DNA of 64,000 nt from Adiantum capillus-veneris (GCA_014529385.2 CM043963.1:69270912-69334911); one strand, 5' to 3'; shown: positions 20,754 to 32,223, counted from the stretch's first letter. The notes: generated by a model from the letters alone, not told the origin. Translations and numbers: made by a program.

Positions 20754-22387
20754 TTAAGAGATCTCTCTCTCATCCTCGCATAACTCAGCATAACTTCCTA
20801 TATCTATATAGAGCTCTCCGTTTAAACACATATCCTCAGTTTCATTTTGTAGCTCCTCTGCATGCACCCCATATAGAGTAGTAGCATCTTGATGCTCGTC
20901 TGGCACCACCGCAGCGGCTTCTGATTGAGCATCTTCTCTGATCTCCTCCATTGATGTCATTGTGATTGGCACATGGTAGCCTTCATACGTCCTTGCACTA
21001 CGAGGGGCTACCTCTATGACGTACCACCAGTTTGATGTAGACTTTGTAGGATGAAATATTACCTGCCAGAGCCACATAACTTACATGAGAGCTTTCAAGC
21101 ACATAACTTGTAAAAGGGGGATGTTAACTATTTACATACTTACTTGTTCACAATGTTCGGGTAGTACGGAAGTGTCTCTTAGGTCAGTCCATTTCTTAGT
21201 AGAATCCACCTCAAGAAAACCAGACTCTCCTCTACGTACAGTAGCGTTGCGACCCTCCATGATTATCTTGAACCATTGCACGTCGAACAAGTCGACAAAA
21301 AATCCTCTGTAATCGATCCTCAAAATCTCTTGTAGCGTGCCGAAGTAAGTGAGTTCCGCCACCACAGGATCTACATCAGAGGAACGTCGCCGACTAGACT
21401 GTTCAAATTTTGCCATGATTCCACAATCTTGAGTAAAACGCTTTTTGTCGATTCGTTCCACCCTAAAATGTCGACCTTTACACCATGCTGCTGTGTATGA
21501 CTTATAATACAACGAGCAAAGATTATGAGTGGCCGTTCAAACGTTTATAAATAAAGTCACTTGCTAGTCGTACATTGCAAACTTACCTTGGTCGCGCAAC
21601 CCCGAGAGTACTCCCACTCTTCTTCAGTCACTTCGTCACCGCATTGTTGTGCGCTTTTCAATTGGTTGTGCAACCATCTTAAGCTCATGAAGGTTGGTAG
21701 GCTCTCCAGAACCGCTGGATAGTGCATCGGTGGTCGTCTTCCCCGTCTCCACTCGATTCGTGCCCTTTGTCGCTCTTGCTTTGCATCCTCATATTGTGAA
21801 ATCCACTTTTGCATCACTGGATTGTGAAGCATGCAAAATCGGTTGATTTTAGCCTCTAGATCTTCCGTCATCTTCTTCTCAACACCGAGATTGCACATGA
21901 CAATCCCAGATATGCGCTCATCATCTATGGTTCGCCATAGCGTGTCCCGGGATTTATCAAATCCGTCTAGCCACTCTCCAATGTACACTAGGGACTCTGA
22001 TACCAACCAACCTTCTGCCATGCTACCCTCCGGACGTGCCTTTTGACGCACATATCCCTTAAGCGTTTTCATGAAACGCTCTAAGAAGAACATCCATCTG
22101 GAATGAACTGTGCCAGCTATTTCCACCTCATCAACTATGTGAACAAGAAGATGCACCTGAATGGTTAGCATTGTAGTAGGAAAATGTTTCTCAAACATGA
22201 ACACAAGCTCCGCAGCATTTAGTTTGGCGAAAGGTATGGAGTCTACATTGATCTCCTTTTGTGAGATCCATTGCACCAGCTTTGCAAGTTTGTAGATTGT
22301 GTTACGGATGTCGAGAGACAAACATCCCTCAATGGCAACCGGTAAAATAAACTGTAAAGTATGAGCAGCAATGATATTAAAGTCCAC
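20754..22387 (-). pseudogene. TNP2-type CACTA transposase, C-terminal half (DUF4218 and DUF4216)
   Basis: Exon one (about 21587-22387) reads QFILPVAIEGCLSLDIR, HFPTTMLTIQVHLLVHIVDE and FMKTLKGYVRQKARPEGSMA, which is the DUF4218 region after the TNP2 catalytic core. It ends at a GTAAGT donor. Exon two (about 21150-21497) reads WCKGRHFRVERIDKKRF and FFVDLFDVQWFKIIMEG (DUF4216). Exon three (20754 to about 21065) joins in frame as VIFHPTKSTSNWWYVIEVAP with an acidic tail. The Transposase_21 core that should precede DUF4218 is absent, so the protein could not catalyse transposition. Confidence 0.85.
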
Positions 22388-22403
22388 ATTTTATGCAATG
22401 ATA

Positions 22404-22826
22404 TTAAAGTCCACTTTTCATATCATCATAGATAAGCCTTTCTGAATCCATGATCGTCTCGATCATTTCATCAATCTCGGGCTCAAACATTGCCTCGTTG
22501 GGAATGTGCTCTGCATGATCATCCCCCGAGTTGTCAGAGGCTACATCTTGTGGCCTCACATATGTTGCTTGACCAAAGCGCCTGCGAACACGTCTATTGG
22601 GTTGCAAGATTGCTGCTTGTTGGCCAGCGTCAGAGTCCGACGAGTTATAATTGGCAACAACTCGATCTATAATAGATGGATCGAACTTGCCAAATTCACG
22701 AACGTGCTGCAAAGAAACACGTCTTGTCCGTCGCACAACATGCTTGCATTGATTACAAGGACATAAGACCCTCGTTGAGAGATAGGTGCTTCGGTTGGAC
22801 GGTCCCACATCCTCGTCGCTACTCAT
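22404..22826 (-). pseudogene. TNP2-type transposase, N-terminal (transposase-associated) exon
   Basis: The frame starts MSSDEDVGPSNRSTYLSTRV and contains VLCPCNQCKHVVRRTRRVSL, a Cys-rich transposase-associated motif that aligns with CPCANCKRAIPRLRRIALEH of the second TNP2 copy at 51.2 kb. It stops at 22404, next to a 20-bp direct repeat (GCAATGATATTAAAGTCCAC at about 22369 and 22394). That repeat marks the place where the catalytic core should be. The simplest reading is one gene whose middle was deleted. Confidence 0.8.
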
Positions 22827-22888
22827 AATGAGGATAAAAAACTTATAACCTGGACAACAAATTTAATATTCTATTGGCATTCTTCGTC

Positions 22889-22890
<2 letters not shown>

Positions 22891-22943
<53 letters not shown>
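22891..22943. repeat. (TC)n microsatellite
   Basis: Uninterrupted run of about 52 bp just upstream of the TNP2 start. Confidence 0.95.
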
Positions 22944-22946
<3 letters not shown>

Positions 22947-23159
22947 ACCTCACATTCTCTAGTCATGTCCAATCCCCGCACACCTCGGTCTAGAGGTGCA
23001 CGGAGATCAGAACCACCGGGTTATAATCTCGTCTTTATTGGTCAATACCTATATTTGTGGGTACAAGAAATCTACACACCCACGTCTACATGATACTGCA
23101 TGTAGTGGACAAAACCCCTTTGCCTCTTCTCTAGCTGTAGCACTTCACAGAGAGGCAAA

Positions 23160-23720
23160 GAGGACGACTACTTGGTGAAAGCGCCCGAGAGTTCATCAAC
23201 GTGCCAGTGCTTCGGTGTAGAATGTCCTCTCGAGAATTTCCTTCATGGAATGTTGCATCTTATAGGCATGTTGCAATGCTAATACTAAAGTGTTGTACTA
23301 CCTGGATCGACATGTATGCCAAACGTGGTGTTCTTGAGGAGGTTCCTCTTAGCGATTGCCTCCCTTGGTATGCACTGATTGTAGGATATTCCCTAAAGGG
23401 CCAAGAAGCTCTAGAATGCTTTTAGTAGATGACAAGGGACTCGTGTCTCTCCAAATGCAATCACCTTAATGGAATGTGGCATTAGTCAAGATGTTGATAT
23501 GGGCATGAGGAACCAGAATGCTATGGTTAGTTCGAAATGTTGAAAAGAAACCATGTGTTTTGCAATGCCTTGGACAAGTTTTATACAAATGTGGCGTACA
23601 TTAGAAATCACACAAAATTCTTGAGATGTTTGTCTTTGAGATGTCATCTCCTTTCACTCATTGATTGCGGGTCTGTTGGAGAAACAAATTGAGCGTGACA
23701 ATGCTTTGGCTATGGCAAGG
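23160..23720 (+). pseudogene. PPR (pentatricopeptide repeat) protein pseudogene 1
   Basis: Plus-strand frames read CRMSSREFPSWNVASYR, IDMYAKRGVLEEVPLSD, WYALIVGYSLKGQEALECF, then SPNAITLMECGISQDVDMG and ISFHSLIAGLLEK. These are successive plant PLS-type PPR repeats (compare DMYAKCG.L..A, VVSWNALI.GYA..G..EEAL.CF). Functional relatives act in organelle RNA editing or processing. Several stops and frameshifts, and only about three repeats, show that this is a decayed fragment. Confidence 0.85.
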
Positions 23721-23744
23721 ATTCACAAGGATTTCATTAACATA

Positions 23745-23990
23745 ATCACGATCGTGTGATTACGTCAATATTTCTAATATTTGCACAAGAAAATCACGTG
23801 ATCACGTTAATTGTTAACGTGACTTTGTTTTTGACCTGCAAAAACCCATAGAGCCAGTTAGCCCTCCGGGGTTTTTATTTTTCCCGACAGGTCCCGCCGG
23901 GATTTTTCATTTTCCCGGTGGGCCTACCGGGCTTCTGATACCCGACAGGCCCCCCGAGAAAATGAAAAAGCCCGGCGGGAGTAATTATAT
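23745..23990 (-). repeat. GC-rich CCCGGCGGG repeat family, copy 1
   Basis: The stretch carries repeated, partly inverted CCCGCCGGG/CCCGGCGGG words separated by ATTTTTCATTTTC-type spacers, with a TATATATAATTA edge. Its reverse complement lines up by eye with 31740-31931 (same order of words, including AACTGG and GTGATCACG parts). It is a dispersed non-coding repeat. Confidence 0.7.
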
Positions 23991-24964
23991 ATAGTAAACA
24001 GTGTGCTAACCACAGAGTCTTTTAGTTAGGAAAATCCTTGGGGAGTGTATTCGAGTCCCGGATATAATCATCTCCTTGTGAATTGACCTAAGGTTATAGA
24101 GTCACAGGTCCTTTTTTTGGGCTGAACGTGATTTTAAATTCCATAACCACTTCAAAAAAAAATTAATTCGTTTATCAACATAAAGGTATGAAACCAAAAC
24201 AACTGAAAACTTGGAGAGTCATGCTTATTGCAAAGAAGCCATTGGTCCAAATGAGGGTTGAAATTGATTTTAGAAGATGAGCATATGTAAACGAGGAGTC
24301 GATGGTGAAAGGTCGGATGTCCTGTACTAGTGTATTGGGCATATAAAGATTCTTGAATTTTTACATTTTTCACCATCGTAGATTTGAGTTGATTTACACT
24401 TGTCACTTCACTATATAAGAGCTATAATCCTTAATTGGGTGAAAATAGCTTTTATATATTGAATTGGTTGCAGGAGGAGGCTACAATCCTTCACTGGGTA
24501 CAAGTAGTTCATTATTGAGTGATTATATTGAAGATTTATTTGAGTTAGTTCATGCACTGGTTTTTATGTATTGTGATAGATTAGTAGTGCATGAAATGAC
24601 CAATCATATATTATTGCTTTCCTTTGTTTTTTGTAACAATTGAAAATAGATGTGTCTTATTGTTTGCAAATCAAAGTGGACATATAAATAATCATTATAA
24701 TAATGATTGCATTGAGAGATTCATAGCATTGGTGTAGTTCTTATGCCGTGCATAGACTGTATTGCAATGTGTATGTTTTATGTTTGCTCATAATATAGGT
24801 GATCGATATGTGGATTGACTAGCATGCATTGAAAATCGCATATTGTGCATCATGGTTACTTTCATATTGAATGGTTTTTAAATTTTAATATATATTGAAA
24901 AAAAGAAAAATATCTTAAAAACTGAACATGCGGTTCTTTTGTCTTCAGTTTTGATTTAAAAGCA
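23991..24964. other. No gene seen, probable 5' region of the hAT element
   Basis: No coding frame is supported. A box-B-like GTATTCGAGTCC at about 24049 hints at tRNA/SINE-type sequence, but no convincing box A is present. The rest is AT-rich sequence leading to the hAT ORF. A pair CTATAATCCTTAATTGGGT and CTACAATCCTTCACTGGGT (about 24422 and 24480) is a short duplication. No hAT TIR was recognised. Confidence 0.45.
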
Positions 24965-27171
24965 ATGGAGCAAAATGTGGACACAACTGGTACGAAGAAG
25001 CCAAAGAATAAAAAAGCTCCTGGCAAAGACTAGGATTATGCTCACAACATATGCAGCCGATATATAGAGTGGCAGTGTAAATTTTGTCACACAAAAAATC
25101 AGGTTGTGCACCACGTGTTAGGGATCATTTTTGGGTAGCTTTAAAAATAGTTGTAAGAAATGTGAACATCCTCAGGCACCTGCAGTTGCAAAGCGTTTAA
25201 GAGAAGAGCTCGACAAAAAGGGTGGCAAGAGACAATAGATATATAGCTCCGAGGCTTCGAGTCAAGAGTTCTTAGAGACAAATATTAACTTCGTAGATCC
25301 TGTAGTGACGCCAACTAACCTTGGAGAACAACCTACCCAAGGAGAGGAGATTCCAAGCAGTGTTCTTTTTAAGCGTCACAATGAAGGTGGACTTAGTCAA
25401 ATACATCAAAAATCATTATATCAAATCTTTCGAGTGTGAACTCTAGAAGAAGCACAAACTGCACTCACCAAAGTTATATTCTTTAGTGGAATTGCTTTTT
25501 TCATGGTAGACAGCATTCATTGTAAGGCTGCTTGGAAGAAAATCGGTGAGTTTAGCCTAGGATTTTCAGCTCCTTCTGATCACACAATACGAAATGTTTT
25601 CTTGGATAAATGTTACATCGAAGTCAAAGAGCGTGCTGGCAAAATAATACTTGGGAATATTTCGCTTTCATGATATACGATTGTAAGTGATGGCTGGTCA
25701 AATGTTGAAAGAAGACCCCTGATCAATGTAATACTGGTTTGTCTAAGGAGAAACGTTTATAAAACCGATTGATAATTCTGGCCGTGCAAGTAAAAGTGGT
25801 GAATACATGTTTGAGGTCTTGATTAATGTAATTAAAGAAATTGGTGTTGAACATGTTGTTCAAGTAGTCACAGACAACGCAAAGAATTGTAAAAACATGA
25901 GTAAATTAATAAAGAAATACTTTCCACACATTTTTGCCAATGGTTGTAATACGCAGTGTTTAAACTTGGTGCTGAAAGATTGGTACACTAGCGAAGAAAC
26001 CACATGGTTTGTCAAAATAATTGATACAACACATTAGGTTGTGAAATTTATCTTGAAACGACAAAGAGTGCTCGATTTTGTATAGGATGCATATGTTAGT
26101 GATGTTGAAGCTTCCTGTTGAAACTCGTTCTGCACACACTTTTATACCTTGGAATCACTTCTCCGCAATAAATGCGTTGTGATTGACACATTCAATTGTG
26201 CGGCCTTTGATGAATGGCAGCTTGAACAGAAAGAAAAAGTGAAAGATAAAATTACATGTCTGCGTGGCAATGTAAACAAAGTTGCTTGGTGGAGGAGTGT
26301 AATGGATGCATACCATGTAATGATGCCCGCTATGTTCGCGATCCGCAATCTTGATCAAAGGGCGCCAAACTTGGTCAAAGTGTGGATGACATGGTGGTCA
26401 GTCCAACAGAGTCTTGAAAATCCCAAAGAGCTGAAAGAGTCTATAGTAGAGAAGGAGTGGCGACTACCATTCTCTTTCAAACAACGAAAAATTTCGGCCA
26501 AGTATTTTCATGTAAGGTGGAAGGTGCCTATAGTTCACTCCATAGTGTTGCTTACATGCTCAATCCAGTGTATTGGAATTTAGATCCAATATCCAATACA
26601 GAGGTGGTAAGTGATTTCTATCATGTGGTCAACACGCTCTACTCCAATGTTCAAGACCGAATTAATTGCATCAAAGAAATGAGTGCCTTTAAATTAAAAG
26701 AAGGTCCTTTTGCGAATGATTTTGTACAGGTAATGGAAAAAGAGAAACATGCATGGAAGTGATGGATGATGAATGGTGGAGAACATTACTCTACCTTACG
26801 TCCCCTTGCAATGAAAGTACTGGCACAATGTGCATCAAACTCAAGTTCAAAGAGAAACTGGAGTATTTACAAGTATATTCACAGTATTATTTGCAACAGA
26901 CTATTAGCAGACAGAGCGGAAAAATTAGTGTATATTTTTTGCAATGAAAAGATAATTGAATTACATCGAAAGTGCTGGCTAGGAGGAGAAAATGCCAACC
27001 TGGTTGTATGATTATCAAAACAAAGACGAAGAAGAGTTCAATGTTGGTGTATCCCAATGCACTATAGATGAAATAGAAGAGAATTTGATAAGAGATGTGG
27101 AGGTTAAAATACAAGGAGAACCACAACACTTAGACTTAGAACCAGATAAAACCTTTACAGATTCAATATAG
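24965..27171 (+). pseudogene. hAT-family transposase (BED zinc finger, DUF659, hAT dimerisation)
   Basis: The frame opens MEQNVDTTGTKKPKNKKAPG and meets a TAG. A BED-type zinc finger follows (WQCKFCHTKNQ, about 25060-25210). The DUF659 catalytic region (about 25540-25990) reads IVSDGWSNVERRPLINV and VVTDNAKNCKNMSKLIKKYF, keeping both expected Asp residues. Next come VAWWRSVMDAYHVMMPAMFA (about 26150-26430), AYMLNPVYWNLDPISN (about 26540) and the C-terminal region LRPLAMKVLAQCASNSSSKRN (about 26790-26960), which is the hAT dimerisation motif. The end is at 27169-27171. At least four stops or frameshifts break it. It would have been a cut-and-paste DNA transposase; TIRs and 8-bp TSDs were not identified. 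Confidence 0.88.
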
Positions 27172-27717
27172 CTTGAGAGTAGAATGAAGATCGTGTCAAA
27201 AACCATTGTAAAAGACCTTGTATTCAAATGTGTTTTGATCATATAAAAGGCTTCATATTTTGCGATTATACATAGTTTGTCAACCTCAATTGTGTTGCTG
27301 TGAAGTAGCATCTTTTTCACCAAATAGATTTCTAATTGTCCTAGGGGTATCTTGGTGGGCTTGCTTGAATTTATACTCATATGCCATGCCAAACATAATA
27401 TATATTCCTTGTGGAATACCTTGTGAACAGATTGCGCATCAGTTATATTTTGCATTAAACGAATAAGACAAACGAAGTGATAATATTGACCTCATTTCAA
27501 TGTATAATATCCATTCCATCCCTCAAATTTTTTGTAGCAAACTGGACATTGGGAAGAAGAGGATGCATATGAAGTAGACGAGGGGACCAAATTTGGATGC
27601 AAGACAAGGTGGCTAATTTGTGTCCCTTGTACAGGTGTTGGATTTCACTCGCTGTGTCAGATTTTGAACGTCCTAGCTTAAGCGATGAATGATTTTCTCC
27701 ATCCGGACTTGTGAGGG
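27172..27717. other. No gene seen between the hAT and the unknown ORF
   Basis: Nothing beyond short open frames. It probably contains the 3' flank of the hAT element and the downstream region of the minus-strand ORF that ends at 27718. Confidence 0.45.
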
Positions 27718-28320
27718 TTATGGTGTCCGGGTGGCTATAGAAAGCCGTGTTATTTTTGCATCTTTCTTTGCCAAGAGTGTCATGTAAATATTCTTCTCTC
27801 TCTTTAACTGTAGGTCGGGGACTTTCACTATCAATGCCAGCTCATCTCGGGTGAAACTGACACAACTCTCTCTTATATCATGAGTGGCAACAGTTGTCTC
27901 CTTTGATGAAAAGTCTATTGGTCGTTGTTGCACAAAGTGAACATATAACATTTTTACAAAAGATAGTGCACAATCTGCATTGTGCATGGGATGGCCATAA
28001 ACTTCCAACTAAACCCTCTTATTGTTTTCTTTGATTGCATCATGGTTGCACTTAGAATCCTTTAACCTTCCTTTCTTGATTTCTGCATCCTCACATGGCC
28101 ATATTGTCTTGATCATGTCCTTCGTCACTTCTTTATTGATCTCTTTCCATTGCATATGGTTTGGATTTGCTCATTTTGAGAGTCGTCGAGTAGTGCGCGT
28201 CGCTTGTTGTGCCGACATACCGTGTGCTAGAGATTTCATGCGCTGAAATGCATTAACAGCTGCTTGTTGTTGATCATCGGGCATTGATGATGTGCCAATA
28301 TCTTGTTCTTCATCGGCCAT
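27718..28320 (-). pseudogene. Unknown ORF with two in-frame stops
   Basis: One continuous minus-strand frame of 200 codons runs from ATG at 28320 to a TAA at 27718, broken only by one TGA and one TAG. It starts MADEEQDIGTSSMPDDQQQA, has a Gln-rich then basic segment (AQQATRTTRRLSK), a middle EVTKDMIKTIWPCEDAEIKK, then ALSFVKMLYVHFVQQRPIDF and a Lys-rich tail. I do not recognise the family. The frame coherence over 600 bp argues that it was a real gene. It follows the kinase-like gene on the same strand by about 320 bp and may have belonged to the same element. Confidence 0.55.
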
Positions 28321-28642
28321 TTTCTCTTGGAGCTGCAATCATTATATAGACAAATATTCAATATCTTTGGTAAATATATATTCTCATGATTGAACAGTCT
28401 TAATGACACACAAGATAGCAACTTCTCGTCCACTACATTAGACATCAATATCTACTAAATCAAACCACAACTAATGCGACTAATTTTACCGCAAGGAAAA
28501 TTTGAAATACCAACACTTAATACAACAAATTTGAAATGATTAAAGATAATTAACTCAATTAGGTGAACCACTTCAAACCACAATAATACACTTCAATAAA
28601 AAATAAAATACCCTGGATAAGACATGTAGCTTATAAAAATGT

Positions 28643-30128
28643 TTAGATCGGATAAAATGATGATGCAAGTACAACAAGGGGACATTGGAGAGGATTAGGA
28701 TCTGTCTTTAATTGTTCTTTGAAAAATATCAACACGTCAGAAGAATTTCTTCTTTGCTCCCTCTCTTTTAACTTCATGCAAAAATCTACTTTAATCCAAA
28801 TAGCCCTTATAACATCTTTGTTCGGGTGGTAAAAAACTTATTATCGAGAATAAACTTTTTTGGTTGTACTACAAAAATCTGCCATCATGTCGAATAGATA
28901 TCCCAATGCATAAATATGGCTCACTTTTGTGTATGCATCTGTGCATCGTGGATCGTATAGTTCTGAAGCAATCCACGATTGCTTAGCCATCTCGACATCC
29001 CTTGCTCTCTATGCCTCCAAAAGTGTAGAGTCCGACTATCTGCTTGGATGAAGATAATTAATTGGTGCGTGCTTAGCTGGCGTTCTAAGCATCATCCCCC
29101 AATCAATGATACCGACACGGGTTTATTCGCGCGCGTAAAGTCCAACATTATGTTGAACGGGTGCAGGTGGGCGGCCGCAATGCCATCCACTAAGGCATGA
29201 CAAATGGCTGGCATCTGCTTGATCACTGCTTTGATCTGTGTCATGTCTATCTCTTGTACAAGACTATTTGCTGCAGGCAATGGCCTCCAGCCATCTTGTA
29301 GCCTTTGCATGTGTCATCTAAACAATCTGTGAGCCAATGATAAGTGGCACATCATGTTGCCCACGATAACTCCATTGTAGTATGGAAATATTATAATCCA
29401 AGGATCTTTGGTAGTAAATCCAATGCACCTTACAATGGAGGGCTGAAGTGTTTGCATTCCTTGCTCTGTTTGAAAGCTATCAAATTTTGCCTCACTCCCT
29501 CCCTTGTAACATTTTCCCACATATGTAATATGGTCTGGAAAAAAAGAGATACCTTTGATGGTGTACAATCTGCACACACCAAAGAACCCTGATCCAACCC
29601 TCATACCTGCTACCAATGATTCGTGAGGGATGCCGACAAGATAAGTGTACTTGGCATTCAAAGCCGTGTGCATGATTGTGCCAATGCCGCTGGCATCAGA
29701 TCGACCTCCCAAAGCTTCTTGCGCATCTTGGGCCATATTCAATCTCTTGGGTAAGGCTGCTTGGTCCCGCGCTTTCATACGCTTCATCTTTACCTTCTCT
29801 CCTTTCCACAATTTATCCCAAAGCTCTAATTTGGATAAGTTGCAAGCAGGTGGTATATCTTCTTTTAAGTCTCTGCAACATACTTTCATATTGATCAATA
29901 CTGTGCTAACGTTGTGGTGGGGGTCAAATTCTTGAATCCCTGCTAGAACCAACAACTCGTATTGGCCTTCACCTCGTAGTTGTTCTCCCATAATACGCTA
30001 GTAAGGTCTTTGATGAAGACATCGCTTTCACTAATCTCCTGTATGCGACCATCTGCACATGATGAGATGGCAAAAATGCATTCTTTACGAATGGCACGCA
30101 TAATACTTTTCTTTTGATTTGGTGTCAT
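28643..30128 (-). pseudogene. Unusual protein-kinase-like gene, decayed
   Basis: The gene begins MTPNQKKSIMRAIRKECIFA (ATG at 30128). After a frameshift near 29990 comes YELLVLAGIQEFDPHHNVST, then a helical segment (WDKLWKGEKVKMKRM). The kinase signature follows: glycine loop VGSGFFGVCRLY (about 29570-29605), YVGKCYKG for the invariant Lys (about 29500-29526), PSIVRCIGFTT, an alpha-E-like ICHALVDGIAAAH, HPFNIMLDFT (about 29139-29170), IDWG in place of DFG (about 29100), SWIASELYDPR for APE, and YTKVSHIYALGYLFD (about 28905-28945). The HxD catalytic triplet is deleted between AAH and HPFN. The frame ends CPLVVLASSFYPI, TAA at 28643. Several frameshifts and stops are present. The LHPxNIMLD..IDWG style differs from the receptor kinase at 0.3-3 kb, so this is not a copy of it. 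Confidence 0.7.
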
Positions 30129-30534
30129 ATTTGCACTCAACAGTAAAAAATAGCATATTAAATAGTCATTCATGGTTGCGAATGACACTAACACCCTCAC
30201 GCTATTTCAAGCAAACCCTTAACCACAACGTGTAGACTTTAAGAAATGTGCAAGGAAATATTGATAAAAATTTGAAAACAATCTTCACTTAAAATTGCAA
30301 TCTGTTATACGTGTAAAATTTTGATCAAACAAGTGGTTGATAAGAACTTAATTCAGATCAAACAATACATAATAACAGTTTGGTACATTTCAACATATAT
30401 TGAATTTTTAACTTATATTTTCCTCCGTGCACATATACTAGTTCAAACAAAGCACACGCCGACTTAAAGACTTCAAAAACATTTAAAACATTGGAAGTAT
30501 ACAAATCGGATTAGAAAATTGCAAAAAATATCTT
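30129..30534. other. No gene seen
   Basis: AT-rich sequence without coding or TE motifs, upstream of the kinase-like pseudogene. Confidence 0.5.
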
Positions 30535-30857
30535 GCTCTTTAAAAAGATAGAAATAAATATTTAACATGCAAATTATGTTCACACACTTTTTTACATAGA
30601 ATTTATGTAAATGTAGCATTTAAAATAGCGATGATAATTGATGCTCTTTAAAAAGATACAAAAGAATATTTAACAAGAAAATTGTGTGCAAATTATTTTT
30701 TACAGAAAATTTATGTAAATGAAGCATTAAAAATAGCGATGATGCTTGAGGTCCTTTTAAAAGAGAAAAAAGAATATTTAACATGGAAATTGTGTGCAAA
30801 TACTTTTTTGCATATAATTTATATAAATGAAGCATTTAAAATAGCAATGATTGATAA
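30535..30857. repeat. Three-copy tandem repeat, period about 108 bp
   Basis: Units starting CTCTTTAAAAAGATA, then ATATTTAACA, ..TTTATGTAAATG.AGCATT and AAAATAGCGATGAT, occur at about 30535, 30642 and 30750. The small ORF over this block simply repeats the same peptide twice. Confidence 0.85.
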
Positions 30858-31560
30858 ATAAAGCATTTTGAATATGATTAGCTGGTATATAATTTCATAT
30901 AGACAGTTAAAAACAACAAAATCAAACAATTCAAACATTTGTATATGAAATACTCTTCAGAGCCGCGTTACCAACCAAGTATTTCATATACTTAATATTT
31001 AAAAAATTAACTTCACATGCACATACAAATTGTATGACATTTGTACGACCGGGTTAACAACTTGAGCGCCACATTTATGCAGAAACAGATGCTTCTAACA
31101 AACGACACGCCTGAATCTAAGGAGAAATAATGTCTTGCATACGAACATCATATGGCCGCGTTATCGATCGATGCCCATATGGTTTTTTGGAAAGGGAAAG
31201 GGAAGTTGACTTACCATAAGGATACTAGATTCACCACGTTACCGACATAGTACCCAGACAGTAAGCCAATACTTACCACAAGGACACCATTTTCCCCGCG
31301 TCACCGAGGTGATGCCCCCATGGTAAGCACTGTTCCTTAGGACAGCTTACGCACACACTCCCATTGTGTGGTAAGGTACCTTATGACTATCGTGCAATAT
31401 GACAAAAGGCACGCTACCACACAACGCATACACACACACAACACATACCCGGATCGTGTGGTCAGGTACTCCGCTAGTGCCACGCATTGTGACACAGAGC
31501 ATGCTCCCACATGACTCCCTCTCTCCTCTCTCCTCTCAATGTACCTGCAAAGGCGGTCAA
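30858..31560. other. No gene seen; small repeats
   Basis: Short related phrases (GTTACCGA, CACAAGGA, TACCACA, GGTAAG) recur between about 30960 and 31480. There is no coding frame of note. Confidence 0.45.
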
Positions 31561-31561
31561 C

Positions 31562-31701
<140 letters not shown>

Positions 31702-31734
31702 GATGAAACAATGAAATAACACCCAGTGGACCTG

Positions 31735-31931
31735 ATCAGGCCCGTATATGTATAATTATGTGGGCCCGTCGGGATTTTCAGTATTTTCGAAGGGCCCATA
31801 GGGAAAATGGAAAACGCTGGCGGGTCCGCCGGGAATACTAAAAAGCTCGGCGGGATTTTACTGGGTTTCCAAGTTTCCCTTAACCGGATTCTTAGTGATC
31901 ATGTTTAGTGTAATCACGTAAATGTGTCAAT
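31735..31931 (+). repeat. GC-rich CCCGGCGGG repeat family, copy 2
   Basis: The words GGGCCCGTCGGGATTTTC, GGCGGGTCCGCCGGGAATAC and CTCGGCGGGATTTTACTGGG match the reverse complement of 23745-23990. The short-LTR gypsy element is inserted at its end (TSD TCAAT at 31927-31931). The repeat may resume after the element at 37461 (GTGATCACACAAAATTTGTC). Confidence 0.7.
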
Positions 31932-32073
31932 TGTTAGGCCAGGGGACACCCTGGAGGTCAAGGACGTCTGGCCAAGGGCCGACTGCCCAATGGAGAAGGG
32001 ATCCTAGGACCAGGAGGCTATAAACGGGAGGTTGGGCGGAGGATTCGGACATGGCAGTTCCCAGGGTTTTACA
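31932..32073 (+). repeat. 5' LTR of short-LTR gypsy copy B (142 bp)
   Basis: It starts TGTTAGGCCAGGGGACACCC and ends CAGGGTTTTACA, so it has TG..CA termini. It contains a CTATAAACGGG TATA-like site. It is the same length as the LTR at 11941-12082. Confidence 0.85.
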
Positions 32074-32151
32074 CTCGTATTAGAGCAAAGTGGGAGAAGG
32101 AAGACGGGAACTATGGAAGAGGGGAGATGGAGGTCTCGCATAGAGTTTGCA

Positions 32152-32174
32152 CGCTCTCTCTCTCTCTCTCTACC

Positions 32175-32223
<49 letters not shown>
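32152..32223. repeat. (TC)n microsatellite in the gypsy leader
   Basis: Slightly interrupted TC run of about 70 bp inside the retroelement leader. Confidence 0.95.

Larger units (their letters stand above)
18584..22850 (-). mobile_element. CACTA transposon (copy 2), internally deleted
   Basis: The left end is CACTACAAGAGGTTG at 18584, followed by a dense subterminal array. Two genes in the same orientation follow: a TNPA-like gene (19172-20480) and a TNP2-type transposase (20754-22826) that lacks its core. The matching right TIR (reverse complement, CAACCTCTTGTAGTG) is not found, so the right end is truncated or lies within 22.83-23.1 kb in decayed form. The element cannot move by itself. 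Confidence 0.8.

Noticed and set aside
23098-23110. TGTAGTG as a right TIR of the CACTA element at 18584
   Set aside because: The sequence inside it does not match the left TIR beyond the first few bases, and no TAGCGACG subterminal repeats lie next to it.
24005-24065. tRNA- or SINE-like segment with a box-B-like GTATTCGAGTCC
   Set aside because: No box A at the right distance and no cloverleaf could be drawn; kept only as a remark.
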